Source of the DNA: Klenkia soli
GTDB lineage: Bacteria > Actinomycetota > Actinomycetes > Mycobacteriales > Geodermatophilaceae
NCBI RefSeq assembly: GCF_900103975.1
Contig: NZ_FNIR01000017.1
Location: 18,927 to 82,926 of the forward strand
DNA: 64,000 bases
Reading direction: 5' to 3'
Position numbers and translations under genes: made by a program. Positions 50,390 through 58,305 of the stretch are shown piece by piece (the first letter of the stretch is position 1; each line of letters starts with the position of its first letter). The notes under the pieces are model-generated. The model was not told where the DNA came from and searched no databases. It was given only the letters and a program-made list of their open reading frames with translations.

Positions 50390-51141
50390 TGGCGGCCACC
50401 CTCGAGGAACCCCGGCAGCAGACCGCCCCCCGGTTCGGTCCGCTGCTGGGCCGGTTCGCCCTGGCCGGCCTGGCCGGCGGCGCCGCCTCCGGCATCTGGG
50501 CGATGGTCGTCACCGAGCGGACCATCACCCCGGCCCTCGCGCTCGAGGAGGCCCGCACCGCGGCGTCCCACGAGCACTCCGAGGAGCTGTTCAGCCGGCA
50601 CACCCAGCTGCTCGGCGGGTTCCTGGGCACGGTGATCGCCGCCGTGGTGTTCTCCGTCGTCGTCGCCGCGGTGTTCGCCGGCGTGCGGCACCGGCTGCCC
50701 GGGCGCAGCGACGTGGGGCGGGTCGCCGTCCTGGCCGCCATCGGGTTCGCGGTCTTCGCGCTCCTCCCGGCCATCAAGATCCCGGCCAACCCGCCGGCGG
50801 TCGGCGACCCGGACACCATCGACACCCGCACGGCGATCTACATCGCCGTGCTCGGGGCCGGGGTGGTCACGGCGCTGCTGGTCGGCGCCCTGGTCGGCAC
50901 GCTGCGGTCCCGCGGCCTGCACCCCTCCGCGGTGGCGACGGCGGCCGTGCTGGCCACCGTCGCCCTGGTCACCGCGATGGTGCTGCTGGTCCCGGACAGC
51001 CCGGACAGCATCTCCGCCGACGTCCCCGCCGCGGTGGTGTGGGACTTCCGGTTGGCCTCCCTCGGCCAGCTGGCCGTCCTCTGGACGACGCTGGGCCTCA
51101 CCGCCGGCTACCTGGTCGACAAGCTGGCCCGCCGGGCCTGA
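50389..51141 (+). CDS. cbtA: Predicted cobalt transporter subunit CbtA
   Basis: Membrane protein of 250 residues with five or so hydrophobic segments. It begins with a short cytoplasmic segment and LLGRFALAGLAGGAASGIWAM, has HTQLLGGFLGTVIAAVVF near residue 72 and LAAIGFAVFALLPAIKIPANPP near residue 117, all typical of CbtA. CbtA with CbtB is predicted to import cobalt for cobalamin synthesis. Translation is coupled to cbtB. A strong terminator hairpin follows at once. Confidence 0.92.
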   Translation: MAATLEEPRQQTAPRFGPLLGRFALAGLAGGAASGIWAMVVTERTITPALALEEARTAASHEHSEELFSRHTQLLGGFLGTVIAAVVFSVVVAAVFAGVRHRLPGRSDVGRVAVLAAIGFAVFALLPAIKIPANPPAVGDPDTIDTRTAIYIAVLGAGVVTALLVGALVGTLRSRGLHPSAVATAAVLATVALVTAMVLLVPDSPDSISADVPAAVVWDFRLASLGQLAVLWTTLGLTAGYLVDKLARRA

Positions 51142-51150
51142 CCACCCACG

Positions 51151-51188
51151 ACGAACGGCCCGCTCCCTGCCGGGGGCGGGCCGTTCGT
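51151..51188. terminator. Bidirectional terminator between cbtA and the PucR gene
   Basis: A perfect 13-bp stem ACGAACGGCCCGC / GCGGGCCGTTCGT (51151-51163 with 51176-51188) encloses a 12-base loop. It lies between convergent genes and overlaps the stop of the PucR-type gene. It should stop transcription from both sides, although no T-tract is present. Confidence 0.8.
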
Positions 51189-53155
51189 CATGCCTGGGCG
51201 TGGGAGAGGGACTCCAGGCCGTCGTCCAGGAAGGGCAGGGCCGAGGCCTCGACCGGGGGCCGGTGCACCTGGTCCAGACCGCGCATGCGGGCCGCGTGCA
51301 GGGCCAGCAGCAGGTTCAGCCGCAGCGTGGGGTCGGAGGTGAAGGGCCCGAGCATGCGCTCGAGCTTGCCGATGCGGTAGCGCATCGTGTTGTAGTGGAA
51401 GTGCAGCCGGCGGGCCGACTCGGCCACGTTCAGGTTGGTCTCCAGCAGCACCCGCAGGGTGTCGCGGAGGTCGGCGGAGTCGGGGTCGGTGGCGTCGGCC
51501 AACGACCCGAGCACCTCGTCGACGTAGGAGCGCAGCTCGGAGCTGTCCGGGATCAGCGACAGCAGCCGGAACACCCCCAGCTGGTCGAAGTGGGTGACGG
51601 TGGCCTCGCCGTGGATCTCCTGGCCGACCTGCAGGGCCCGCTGCGCCTGCTGGTGGGCGTCGGCCAGCCCCGAGAGCACCTGCGCCGGCCGGCCGATGCC
51701 GGTGGCCAGCACCCGGCCCACCCGGCGCAGCCGGGCGTTGACGCGGCCGGTGACGGCGGCGACCAGCCCGGTCAGCTCCTCGGGGGTGCGGCCGTCCAGC
51801 GGCAGCACGGTGACGATCTCGGTGGCCAGCCCGGCGACGGCCGCACCGGCGACCTCGCCGTCGATCGCGGCCCGCCAGCCGTCGGCCAGCCGGTCCAGGA
51901 CGTCCAGCGCGCGGGTGGGGTCGGTGTTGGCGTCGGCCACGGTCTCGGTGGCGGTGACCAGCACGACGACCGGGCCGTCCAGTCGCCAGCCGAAGGAGCG
52001 GGTGTAGGCCAGGGCGCGCTCGGTGTGGCCCACGGTGCCGCTGACCAGCCGGCGGACCATGTCGCCCTGGAACCGCAGCTCGACCGAGTGCACGGCCTGG
52101 TGGCGGATCTCGGACAGCGCCGCGATGACCGCGCCGCGCTCGAGGACCGCCCCGGCGCCGACCAGCATCGGGCCGTGCCGGTTGACCGCGACCAGCCAGC
52201 CGTGCCGTTGGTCGCCGGCCATGATCGGCGCGACCGCGTACTCGCCGACCCCGCCGGGGAGCTCGTGGTGCCCGGGGACCAGCAGGATGCCGTCGGCCGG
52301 GGACAGGTCGGCGTCGGCCAGCACGTCGGCCGGGGTGACGATCGCCTGGTCGGCCCGGTTCTCGGAGAGCCGCCGCGCGCTGGGCAGGTCGGAGTAGGCG
52401 TCGTCGGCCGCGGCGTCCAGCAGCCAGAGCCAGTCGCGCACCTCGGTGACGTCGTCGGCCGGGCCGGCGGAGGTGGCGATCTCGCGGTCGGGGCCCAGGC
52501 CCAGCACCGCGGCGCCGTCCAGGAAGGTGGCCGCCTGCGCGGTGACCTCGGCCAGCCCGCCGCCGGTGAGCGCGACGTCGATGAACTGGTTGTGCATGCG
52601 GTCGGCCAGGCTCAGCGCCTGCGTCTGCTTGGCCACGATCGCGCCGAACACCTCGGCCACGACGAGGTCCAGCCGCGAGGTGCGCGGCAGGGCGACGATC
52701 GGAAAGCCCCGCCGGTCGGCCTCGTAGCGCACCTCGGCCGGCACCGCGGGCGGGCCGTCGGAGTCGCGGTAGGCCAGCGCGGCGGTGCCCAGCGCGGTGA
52801 GCCGCTCGATCAGCGCCCGGCACTGGCCCGGGTCGGCCGGGGGCAGCCGCGCGCCGAGGACCACCAGGACGTCGGGACCGGCGCCGGCCAGCGGGTCGGC
52901 CGGGTCGTCGACGACCACCTGGCGCACCACCCGGCCGGCACCTGCCGAGCCGGCGACCAGGGTGCCGTCGGTCAGCGCGAGCAGCTGCGTCACCGACAGG
53001 CCCATGCTGTCCTCGAGCGCGGTGCGCTCGGTCGGGGCCACCCGGGACAACGCGGGCTCCGACCGCTGCGGGACCTGACGGAACGGAGCCGTACGAATAC
53101 CCTCCGACATGCCAGTCACCGCATACTCACGATCAGTCACCGCGTCGTCCCCCAT
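51188..53155 (-). CDS. PucR-family transcriptional regulator
   Basis: Regulator of 655 residues from the ATG at 53155. The N-terminal PucR domain (about residues 55-180) contains GLSVTQLLALTDGTLVAG. A central GAF/CdaR-like region follows, and the C-terminal HTH (about residues 580-625) reads TLRVLLETNLNVAESARRL then FHYNTMRYRIGKLERML. PucR-type proteins control purine or other nitrogen-compound catabolism. It diverges from the DUF2877 gene, which it may control. The start is uncertain: in-frame ATGs also occur at 53218 and 53110. Confidence 0.85.
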   Translation of the reverse strand: MGDDAVTDREYAVTGMSEGIRTAPFRQVPQRSEPALSRVAPTERTALEDSMGLSVTQLLALTDGTLVAGSAGAGRVVRQVVVDDPADPLAGAGPDVLVVLGARLPPADPGQCRALIERLTALGTAALAYRDSDGPPAVPAEVRYEADRRGFPIVALPRTSRLDLVVAEVFGAIVAKQTQALSLADRMHNQFIDVALTGGGLAEVTAQAATFLDGAAVLGLGPDREIATSAGPADDVTEVRDWLWLLDAAADDAYSDLPSARRLSENRADQAIVTPADVLADADLSPADGILLVPGHHELPGGVGEYAVAPIMAGDQRHGWLVAVNRHGPMLVGAGAVLERGAVIAALSEIRHQAVHSVELRFQGDMVRRLVSGTVGHTERALAYTRSFGWRLDGPVVVLVTATETVADANTDPTRALDVLDRLADGWRAAIDGEVAGAAVAGLATEIVTVLPLDGRTPEELTGLVAAVTGRVNARLRRVGRVLATGIGRPAQVLSGLADAHQQAQRALQVGQEIHGEATVTHFDQLGVFRLLSLIPDSSELRSYVDEVLGSLADATDPDSADLRDTLRVLLETNLNVAESARRLHFHYNTMRYRIGKLERMLGPFTSDPTLRLNLLLALHAARMRGLDQVHRPPVEASALPFLDDGLESLSHAQA

Positions 53156-53221
53156 GTCGCTCGATTGCCGGACACACGCCCCGGATTCTGTCAGAGCTAC
53201 CCGTCCAGCCGCACGCATTCT

Positions 53222-53236
53222 TGGCTAGTTCCGCCA
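53222..53236. promoter_or_regulatory. Candidate operator between PucR and DUF2877 genes
   Basis: The perfect inverted repeat TGGC-N7-GCCA (53222-53236) lies in the 248-base gap between the two divergent start codons. Nothing else obviously regulatory is seen there beyond two AT-richer patches around 53225 and 53260. It is a candidate site for the adjacent regulator. Confidence 0.4.
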
Positions 53237-53403
53237 TACGGAGCTGTCCGACGCGCCGCATAGGTTCGAGTTCCGCGCAGTGATCCCGTGCACGGATGGT
53301 AAGCCGTCGCCGACGGTGCCGGACCCCGGTCCGGCGCGCCTCCGCACGGCACCGCACGGACGGCGGCCCAGGGGTCGGCCGCCGGCACCCACGGGAGGAC
53401 AGC

Positions 53404-54405
53404 ATGCGCACCGCAGCACCGCACGAGACCACCACCGCCGTGGGTCGCGCCGCCCGCATGGGCGTGCCCACCATCCCGCTCCCCCGGGACTCCGCGCAGG
53501 CCGCCCGCCGCACCGCCGGGCCCGCCCGCGACCTCCCCGTCGCCGCCACCGCCGCCCCCGCCGTGCCGGCCGCCGCCAGCACCGGGATCGCCGAGCTGCT
53601 GCGCGGCCCCGCCCGGCGCGCGAGCGTGCTGCTGTCGGTGCCGGCCGCGGTCTACCTGAGCGTGCCCACCGCCCAGGGCGTCGAGGTCGTCGGCGTGCTG
53701 ACCGCCGACGCCGCCCGGCTGCCCCTGGGCCTCGTGCTGTCCCGCCGGGCCAACGGCCGTCCCCTGGTCTCCGCGCCCTCGGGCGCCCCGGCCACCGTCG
53801 GCGGTGGCCGGGTCGTGGTCGGCGACCTCACCGTGTCCGCCGCCGCGTGGTGGGACCCCCGCCCCCGCCTGCCCGGCGCCCGCCCCTCCCTGCTGCCCGA
53901 GGGCGTGCGCACGCTGCGCACCGCGCTCTACGGCGACGCCCCGCACAGCGCGTTCGTGCTGCCCGGTCTGCCCGGCGGCCCCAGCGGCCCGCTGGCCGCC
54001 CTGCGCGGTGCAGTCCGCCGCGCCGACCTGGACGCCGCGCTGCGCACGGCCACCCGCCTGGTCGGTCTCGGTCCGGGCCTCACCCCGGCCGGCGACGACG
54101 TCCTGGCCGGCACCGTGGCCGGGCTGGTCCTGCTGGGTCACCCCGCGGCCGAGCGCTTCGGCGCCGGGGTGCACGCCCTGGCCGCCGCGCGCACCACCGA
54201 GCTGTCCCGGGCGCTGCTCAAGCACGCCGCGGCCGGTCGGGTCAGCGGCGAGTTCGCCGCCGTGGTCCGCGGGCTGGTCGGCCAGGGTGATCTGGTCGCC
54301 GCGATCGCCGCCCTGCTGGCCACCGGCTCCACCAGCGGCCGGGCGATGACCCTGGGGCTGTGCACCGCCATCGACCTGGCCGAGCGGACCGCCCGCCCCC
54401 GCTGA
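53404..54405 (+). CDS. DUF2877 protein (AllH/YlbF-like)
   Basis: Protein of 333 residues belonging to DUF2877, the family that includes E. coli AllH (YlbF), a subunit of the oxamic transcarbamylase AllFGH in anaerobic allantoin use. Typical family segments are LRGAVRRADLDAALRTATRL near residue 205 and GLGPGLTPAGDDVLAG near residue 225, with an ARTTELSRALLKHAAAGR region near 262. The first 60 residues are Ala/Pro-rich and poorly conserved. Partner AllF or AllG genes are not in view. ATG start preceded by GGGAGGA. Confidence 0.8.
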   Translation: MRTAAPHETTTAVGRAARMGVPTIPLPRDSAQAARRTAGPARDLPVAATAAPAVPAAASTGIAELLRGPARRASVLLSVPAAVYLSVPTAQGVEVVGVLTADAARLPLGLVLSRRANGRPLVSAPSGAPATVGGGRVVVGDLTVSAAAWWDPRPRLPGARPSLLPEGVRTLRTALYGDAPHSAFVLPGLPGGPSGPLAALRGAVRRADLDAALRTATRLVGLGPGLTPAGDDVLAGTVAGLVLLGHPAAERFGAGVHALAAARTTELSRALLKHAAAGRVSGEFAAVVRGLVGQGDLVAAIAALLATGSTSGRAMTLGLCTAIDLAERTARPR

Positions 54406-54422
54406 CGCGGGGCGCGGGCGGT
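54388..54422. terminator. Bidirectional terminator hairpin after the DUF2877 gene
   Basis: A nine-base outer stem ACCGCCCGC/GCGGGCGGT (54388-54396 with 54414-54422) plus a six-base inner stem CCCCGC/GCGGGG, with one bulged C and loop TGAC. The loop contains the DUF2877 stop codon. It separates that gene from the convergent catabolic operon ending at 54431. Confidence 0.8.
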
Positions 54423-54430
54423 CCCGCCGG

Positions 54431-55597
54431 TCAGCGGCCGGCGAAGGTGTCGGCGACCCAGTCGGCCACGAAGACGCTGACGTGCGGCAGGTGGTCCAGC
54501 CCGATGTGCTCGGTGGCCCCCTCCTCGGGGGTGAAGACCCGCAGCTCGCGCTTGGGGGAGTTCACGGCCTGCTCGTAGGAGCGGTGCGCGTACTCCAGCG
54601 GGATCTGCCGGTCGTTCGCCCCGTGGGCCACGAGGAACGGCACGGTGATCTGCTCGACCACGCCGTCCAGGTGCACGCCGTCGGCGAAGTCCAGGAAGGC
54701 GTCGAGGTGGTGCTCGTCGCCCTCGATGCCCCACACCCACAGCACGTGCGACCAGTAGTGCGGCACGGGCCGCTCGCCCTCGCGCTGGGCCCGACGGCGC
54801 TGGACCGCGCCCCAGTTGTGGTTGGCGCCCCACGCCACGCACAGCGCGAAGCGCTTCTCGAACGCCGCCGCCCGCGGGGAGAAGTAGCCGCCCAGCGACC
54901 AGCCCACGATGCCGATCCTCGAGGTGTCGACGTCGTCGCGGGTCTCGAGCCAGTCCACCGCCGCGCCGGCCCACACCTCGGTGTCGATGCGGGCGGTGAT
55001 GCCCTGCAGCCGCAGCGACTCCCCCGTGCCCGGCTGGTCGAGCATGAGGCAGGAGATGCCGCGCTCGGCGAGCTCCAGCCAGTGGTTGGAGGAGTACATG
55101 TGCTCCTTGGTGGAGTCCAGGCCGTTGACCAGCACGATCACCGGGGCCGGACCGTCGTCGGTGGCCGGGGCGGCGCTGAAGTAGGCCGGCAGGGTCTGGC
55201 CCTCGTAGGGGATCTCGACCCGGCTCACCCGTGGGCTGTGGGTGGCGAAGGCGCGCTCGGCGAGCTCGGTGACCCGCTTGTACGTGGGCACCCGGTCGGG
55301 GCTGGTGTGGGCGAGCATCCGCTCGGCCTGGCACAGGTAGTTGGTCGCCCGGAACCACAGCTGCCCGGCGGTGCGCGTGTGCCCGGCCTTCTCGGCCGCC
55401 TCGGCCTGGTCGACCAGCTGGTCGGTCAGCGCCGTCCAGGCCCGCAGGAAGTCCTGGGTGCCGGCGTCCTCGCCCTGCTGGGCGGCGTCCTTGATCGGGC
55501 GGCAGGCGCGGTCGACCTCGTCGATGAGGCCCCCGGAGTTCAGGGTGGCGACGACGCCCAGGTTCCAGACGTAGTTGCCCGGGAAGTACTCGAACAC
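54431..55597 (-). CDS. Alpha/beta hydrolase, C-C bond hydrolase-like (DHPON hydrolase type)
   Basis: Alpha/beta hydrolase of 388 residues. The nucleophile elbow GWSLGGY places Ser at about residue 234. DQPGTGES near residue 187, the acid in HGANDRQIP near 320 and a late His in EHIGLDHLP near 367 complete the triad. An N-terminal helical cap of about 120 residues precedes the core, as in 2,6-dihydroxypseudooxynicotine hydrolase and other C-C-cleaving family members. It is the last gene of the catabolic operon, 15 bases after the SDR gene. The substrate is unknown. Confidence 0.82.
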   Translation of the reverse strand: MFEYFPGNYVWNLGVVATLNSGGLIDEVDRACRPIKDAAQQGEDAGTQDFLRAWTALTDQLVDQAEAAEKAGHTRTAGQLWFRATNYLCQAERMLAHTSPDRVPTYKRVTELAERAFATHSPRVSRVEIPYEGQTLPAYFSAAPATDDGPAPVIVLVNGLDSTKEHMYSSNHWLELAERGISCLMLDQPGTGESLRLQGITARIDTEVWAGAAVDWLETRDDVDTSRIGIVGWSLGGYFSPRAAAFEKRFALCVAWGANHNWGAVQRRRAQREGERPVPHYWSHVLWVWGIEGDEHHLDAFLDFADGVHLDGVVEQITVPFLVAHGANDRQIPLEYAHRSYEQAVNSPKRELRVFTPEEGATEHIGLDHLPHVSVFVADWVADTFAGR

Positions 55598-55612
55598 GGT
55601 CGTTCCTCTCGA

Positions 55613-56371
55613 TCAGGTGGATGTGCGGACGGCGTCGCTGATGGACTTCACGCCGCCGTGGGCGGTGAGGCCGCCGTCGACGGGGATCTCCGCGCCGGTG
55701 ATGAAGGAGGCGCCCTCCCCCAGCAGGAAGGCGACCAGGGGTGCGACCTCGTCGACCGTGCCGGTGCGGCCCAGCGGCGTCTCGGCGACGTTGGCGGCCC
55801 GGAAGGCCGGTGCGGCCGAGGCGGTCATGGGCGTCTCGACGTAGCCGGGGTGGATGGTGTTGACCCGGATGCCGCGCGGGCCCAGCTCCAGGCAGGCGGC
55901 CTTGGCCAGCCCGCGCAGGGCCCACTTGCTGGCCGTGTAGGCGGCCGGGAAGTGCCCGGTCAGCCCGGCCACCGACCCGACCACCACGACCGAGCCGCCC
56001 GGCGCCATCAGCGGGGTGATCGCCTGCAGCCCGAGCAGGGTGCCGGTCACGTTGACCGCCATGACCCGCTCGAGGTCGGCCGGGGCCAGCTCGGTGACCC
56101 GGGCCCGCCAGGTGATGCCGGCGTTGCAGACCAACCCGTGCACCCCGCCGTGCACCGCGCCGAGGCCCTCGGCCAGCTCGGCCCAGCCCGCGGCGTCGGT
56201 GACGTCGAGCCTGCGGTAGGTGGCCCCGCCGAGGTCCTCGTCGGGGGTCTCCCCCAGGTCGACGGCGACCACCCGGGCGCCCAGCGAGCTGAGCAACCGC
56301 GCCTCGGCGGCCCCCTGGCCGCGGCCGGCGCCGGTGACGACGACGACCTCCCCGGCCAGGTCGGCGGTCAC
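55613..56371 (-). CDS. Short-chain dehydrogenase/reductase of the catabolic operon
   Basis: SDR of 252 residues. The cofactor motif VTGAGRGQGAAEA lies near residue 12, CNAGITWRAR near 80, Ser in VVVGSVAGLTG near 130 and catalytic Y-x-x-x-K in YTASKWALRG near 145. An Asp at the end of the second strand (VVAVDLGE) points to NAD(H). Probably oxidises a hydroxylated ring or side chain in the pathway. GTG start at 56371 overlapping the FAH stop by GTGA. Confidence 0.88.
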   Translation of the reverse strand: MTADLAGEVVVVTGAGRGQGAAEARLLSSLGARVVAVDLGETPDEDLGGATYRRLDVTDAAGWAELAEGLGAVHGGVHGLVCNAGITWRARVTELAPADLERVMAVNVTGTLLGLQAITPLMAPGGSVVVVGSVAGLTGHFPAAYTASKWALRGLAKAACLELGPRGIRVNTIHPGYVETPMTASAAPAFRAANVAETPLGRTGTVDEVAPLVAFLLGEGASFITGAEIPVDGGLTAHGGVKSISDAVRTST

Positions 56372-57342
56372 CGGGTGCGGGCGCGGGTGCGCGTCCGGGC
56401 GGGTGCGACCGGCGGCAGGTCGACCCCGGCAACCACCTGGTTGCGGATGGTGCCGATGCCCTCGACGGTCATCTCCACGACGTCCCCGGGCTGCAGGGGC
56501 GGCGGGGTCCTGGAGTCCGGGGACGAGCCGTTGCGGCCCCACAGCTCGCCCAGGCATCCGCCGTTGCCGCAGGTGCCCGAGCCGAGCACGTCCCCGGACC
56601 GGACGACGGTGCCGCGGCTGGCGTAGGCCACCAGCTCCTCGAAGGGCCAGCCCATGTTGGAGAGCAGGTCCTCGCCCACGAGTTCGCCGTTGACGCGGAC
56701 CTGCATCTGCAGGGCCAGGAACCCGTCGGCGTCGCGGTAGGGCTCCAGCTCGTCGGCCGTCACCAGCCACGGGCCCAGGGTGGTGGCGAAGTCCTTGCCC
56801 TTCGCCGGGCCGAGGCTGACCTTCATCTCGCGGGCCTGCAGGTCGCGGGCCGACCAGTCGTTGAACACGGTGTAGCCGAAGACGTGCTCGCCGGCCCGCT
56901 CCGGGGCCACCGAGGCGCCGTCGCGGCCGATGACCGCGGCCACCTCGAGCTCGAAGTCCAGCACCGAGCACCCGGGCGGGACGGCGACGTCGTCGTGGGC
57001 GCCGACCATCGCGTAGGGGTTGGTGAAGTAGAAGGTGGGCGCCTGGTACCACTCGTCGACCACGCCGCCGGTCCCGCCGGTGACGCCCTTGACCACGCCC
57101 TCGACGTGCTCCTCGAAGGCGACGAAGTCGCGCACGGTCGGCGGGTGCAGCGGCGGCAGCAGCCGCACCTCGGCCAGCGGCACGGCCGGCGCCTCCAGCG
57201 CCTGCTCCCCCGCCGCGATCGCCGTCGCCAGGCCCGACCGGACCAGCTCCAGCACGGTGGTGCCGGGGATGCCGTGCACGCCGGCGTCGGAGACGACGCC
57301 GGCGGACACCTCGCCCTGGTGCTCCCAGGTGGCGAACCGCAT
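56368..57342 (-). CDS. Fumarylacetoacetate hydrolase-family protein
   Basis: FAH-fold enzyme of 324 residues. Metal-binding residues appear in LDFELEVAAVIG near residue 125, the GYTVFNDWSARDLQAREM core near 155 and LLSNMGWPFEELVAYASRG near 225. GSGTCGNGGCLGELWGR near 250 is the typical FAH-fold loop. FAH-superfamily members hydrolyse acylpyruvates or act as 2-oxo-acid hydratases or decarboxylases after ring cleavage. ATG start; its start overlaps the dioxygenase stop (TGATG) and its stop overlaps the SDR start. Confidence 0.87.
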   Translation of the reverse strand: MRFATWEHQGEVSAGVVSDAGVHGIPGTTVLELVRSGLATAIAAGEQALEAPAVPLAEVRLLPPLHPPTVRDFVAFEEHVEGVVKGVTGGTGGVVDEWYQAPTFYFTNPYAMVGAHDDVAVPPGCSVLDFELEVAAVIGRDGASVAPERAGEHVFGYTVFNDWSARDLQAREMKVSLGPAKGKDFATTLGPWLVTADELEPYRDADGFLALQMQVRVNGELVGEDLLSNMGWPFEELVAYASRGTVVRSGDVLGSGTCGNGGCLGELWGRNGSSPDSRTPPPLQPGDVVEMTVEGIGTIRNQVVAGVDLPPVAPARTRTRARTR

Positions 57343-58292
57343 CAGACCGGGGGTGCCACGAAGAGACCCTTGTCGGGGTCGTTGAACGACTTCTGCGCGA
57401 CGAACTCGTTCATCGCGTTCGCGGTGCCCCACTGGTCGCTGACCTCGGGGTTGGAGAAGTCGTAGAGCGAGGGGTGCCAGGTGTCCTCGTCGACCAGGTC
57501 CAGCTCGGTCGTGTACTCGACGGTGTTGCCGTGCGGGTCCAGGAAGTAGGAGAACGTGTTGTTGCCGGCCATGTGCCGACCCGGGCCCCAGATCTTCTCC
57601 ACGCCCGCGCGCAGCGCCCGGCCGGTGCCGCGCATGTACTCGTCGATGCCGCGCAGCTCGAAGGAGGCGTGGTGCAGCGAGGCGTGCGGGCCGCGGGCCA
57701 CCGCGAGGCTGTGGTGCCAGGCGTTGGTGCGCAGGAAATACATCATGTTGCCCATGCGGGGGTGCATGAGGGTGTCCGACAGCGCGAACCCGAAGTGCTG
57801 CTCGTAGAACGCGACCGTCTTCTCGGGCTCGCTGGAGTTGATCACCACGTGCGACAGCCGCACCGGGATCGACTCGCCCTCCTCGATCTTGCGGTGCTCG
57901 CGGACGGCGACGTCGGCCGAGACCTCGACGGTGCGGCCCTCGTTGTCGAAGAAGCGGAAGCCGTAGCCGCCGCCGGGGGTCTGCAGGTCGGTCGGCTCGT
58001 GCACCAGCTGCACACCGGCGCTGGCCATGCGGGCGGCCAGGGTGTCGACGTCGGCCCGGTTCGCGGCACCGAAGGAGATCAGGTCGATACGCTTGTCGGC
58101 GGCCTCACGGAGCCGGACGACGTACTGCTCGGGGCTGCCCTCGGCGGCCAGGAACGAGAGACCGCTGTCGGTGGTCTCCTCCTTCAGGCCCCAGGTGTTG
58201 GTGAAGAAGTCGGTCTGGGTGCGCAGGTCCGGCACGGCCAGGTCGATGTGGCGCAGGTGGGTGATGAGGCGGGTCTTCTCGGGTGCGGTCAC
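57342..58292 (-). CDS. Type I extradiol ring-cleavage dioxygenase (VOC fold)
   Basis: Two-module VOC enzyme of 316 residues that cleaves a catechol-like ring next to the diol. The Fe(II) ligands occur at expected places: His148 in RLSHVV, His207 or 208 in LHHASFEL and Glu259 in GNTVEYTTEL. The PHGNTVEY ending is the BphC/type I signature. It sits between the flavin monooxygenase, which would provide the diol, and the FAH-type enzyme, which could process the product. ATG start. Confidence 0.9.
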   Translation of the reverse strand: MTAPEKTRLITHLRHIDLAVPDLRTQTDFFTNTWGLKEETTDSGLSFLAAEGSPEQYVVRLREAADKRIDLISFGAANRADVDTLAARMASAGVQLVHEPTDLQTPGGGYGFRFFDNEGRTVEVSADVAVREHRKIEEGESIPVRLSHVVINSSEPEKTVAFYEQHFGFALSDTLMHPRMGNMMYFLRTNAWHHSLAVARGPHASLHHASFELRGIDEYMRGTGRALRAGVEKIWGPGRHMAGNNTFSYFLDPHGNTVEYTTELDLVDEDTWHPSLYDFSNPEVSDQWGTANAMNEFVAQKSFNDPDKGLFVAPPV

Positions 58293-58305
58293 TGTCTTCT
58301 CCTGG

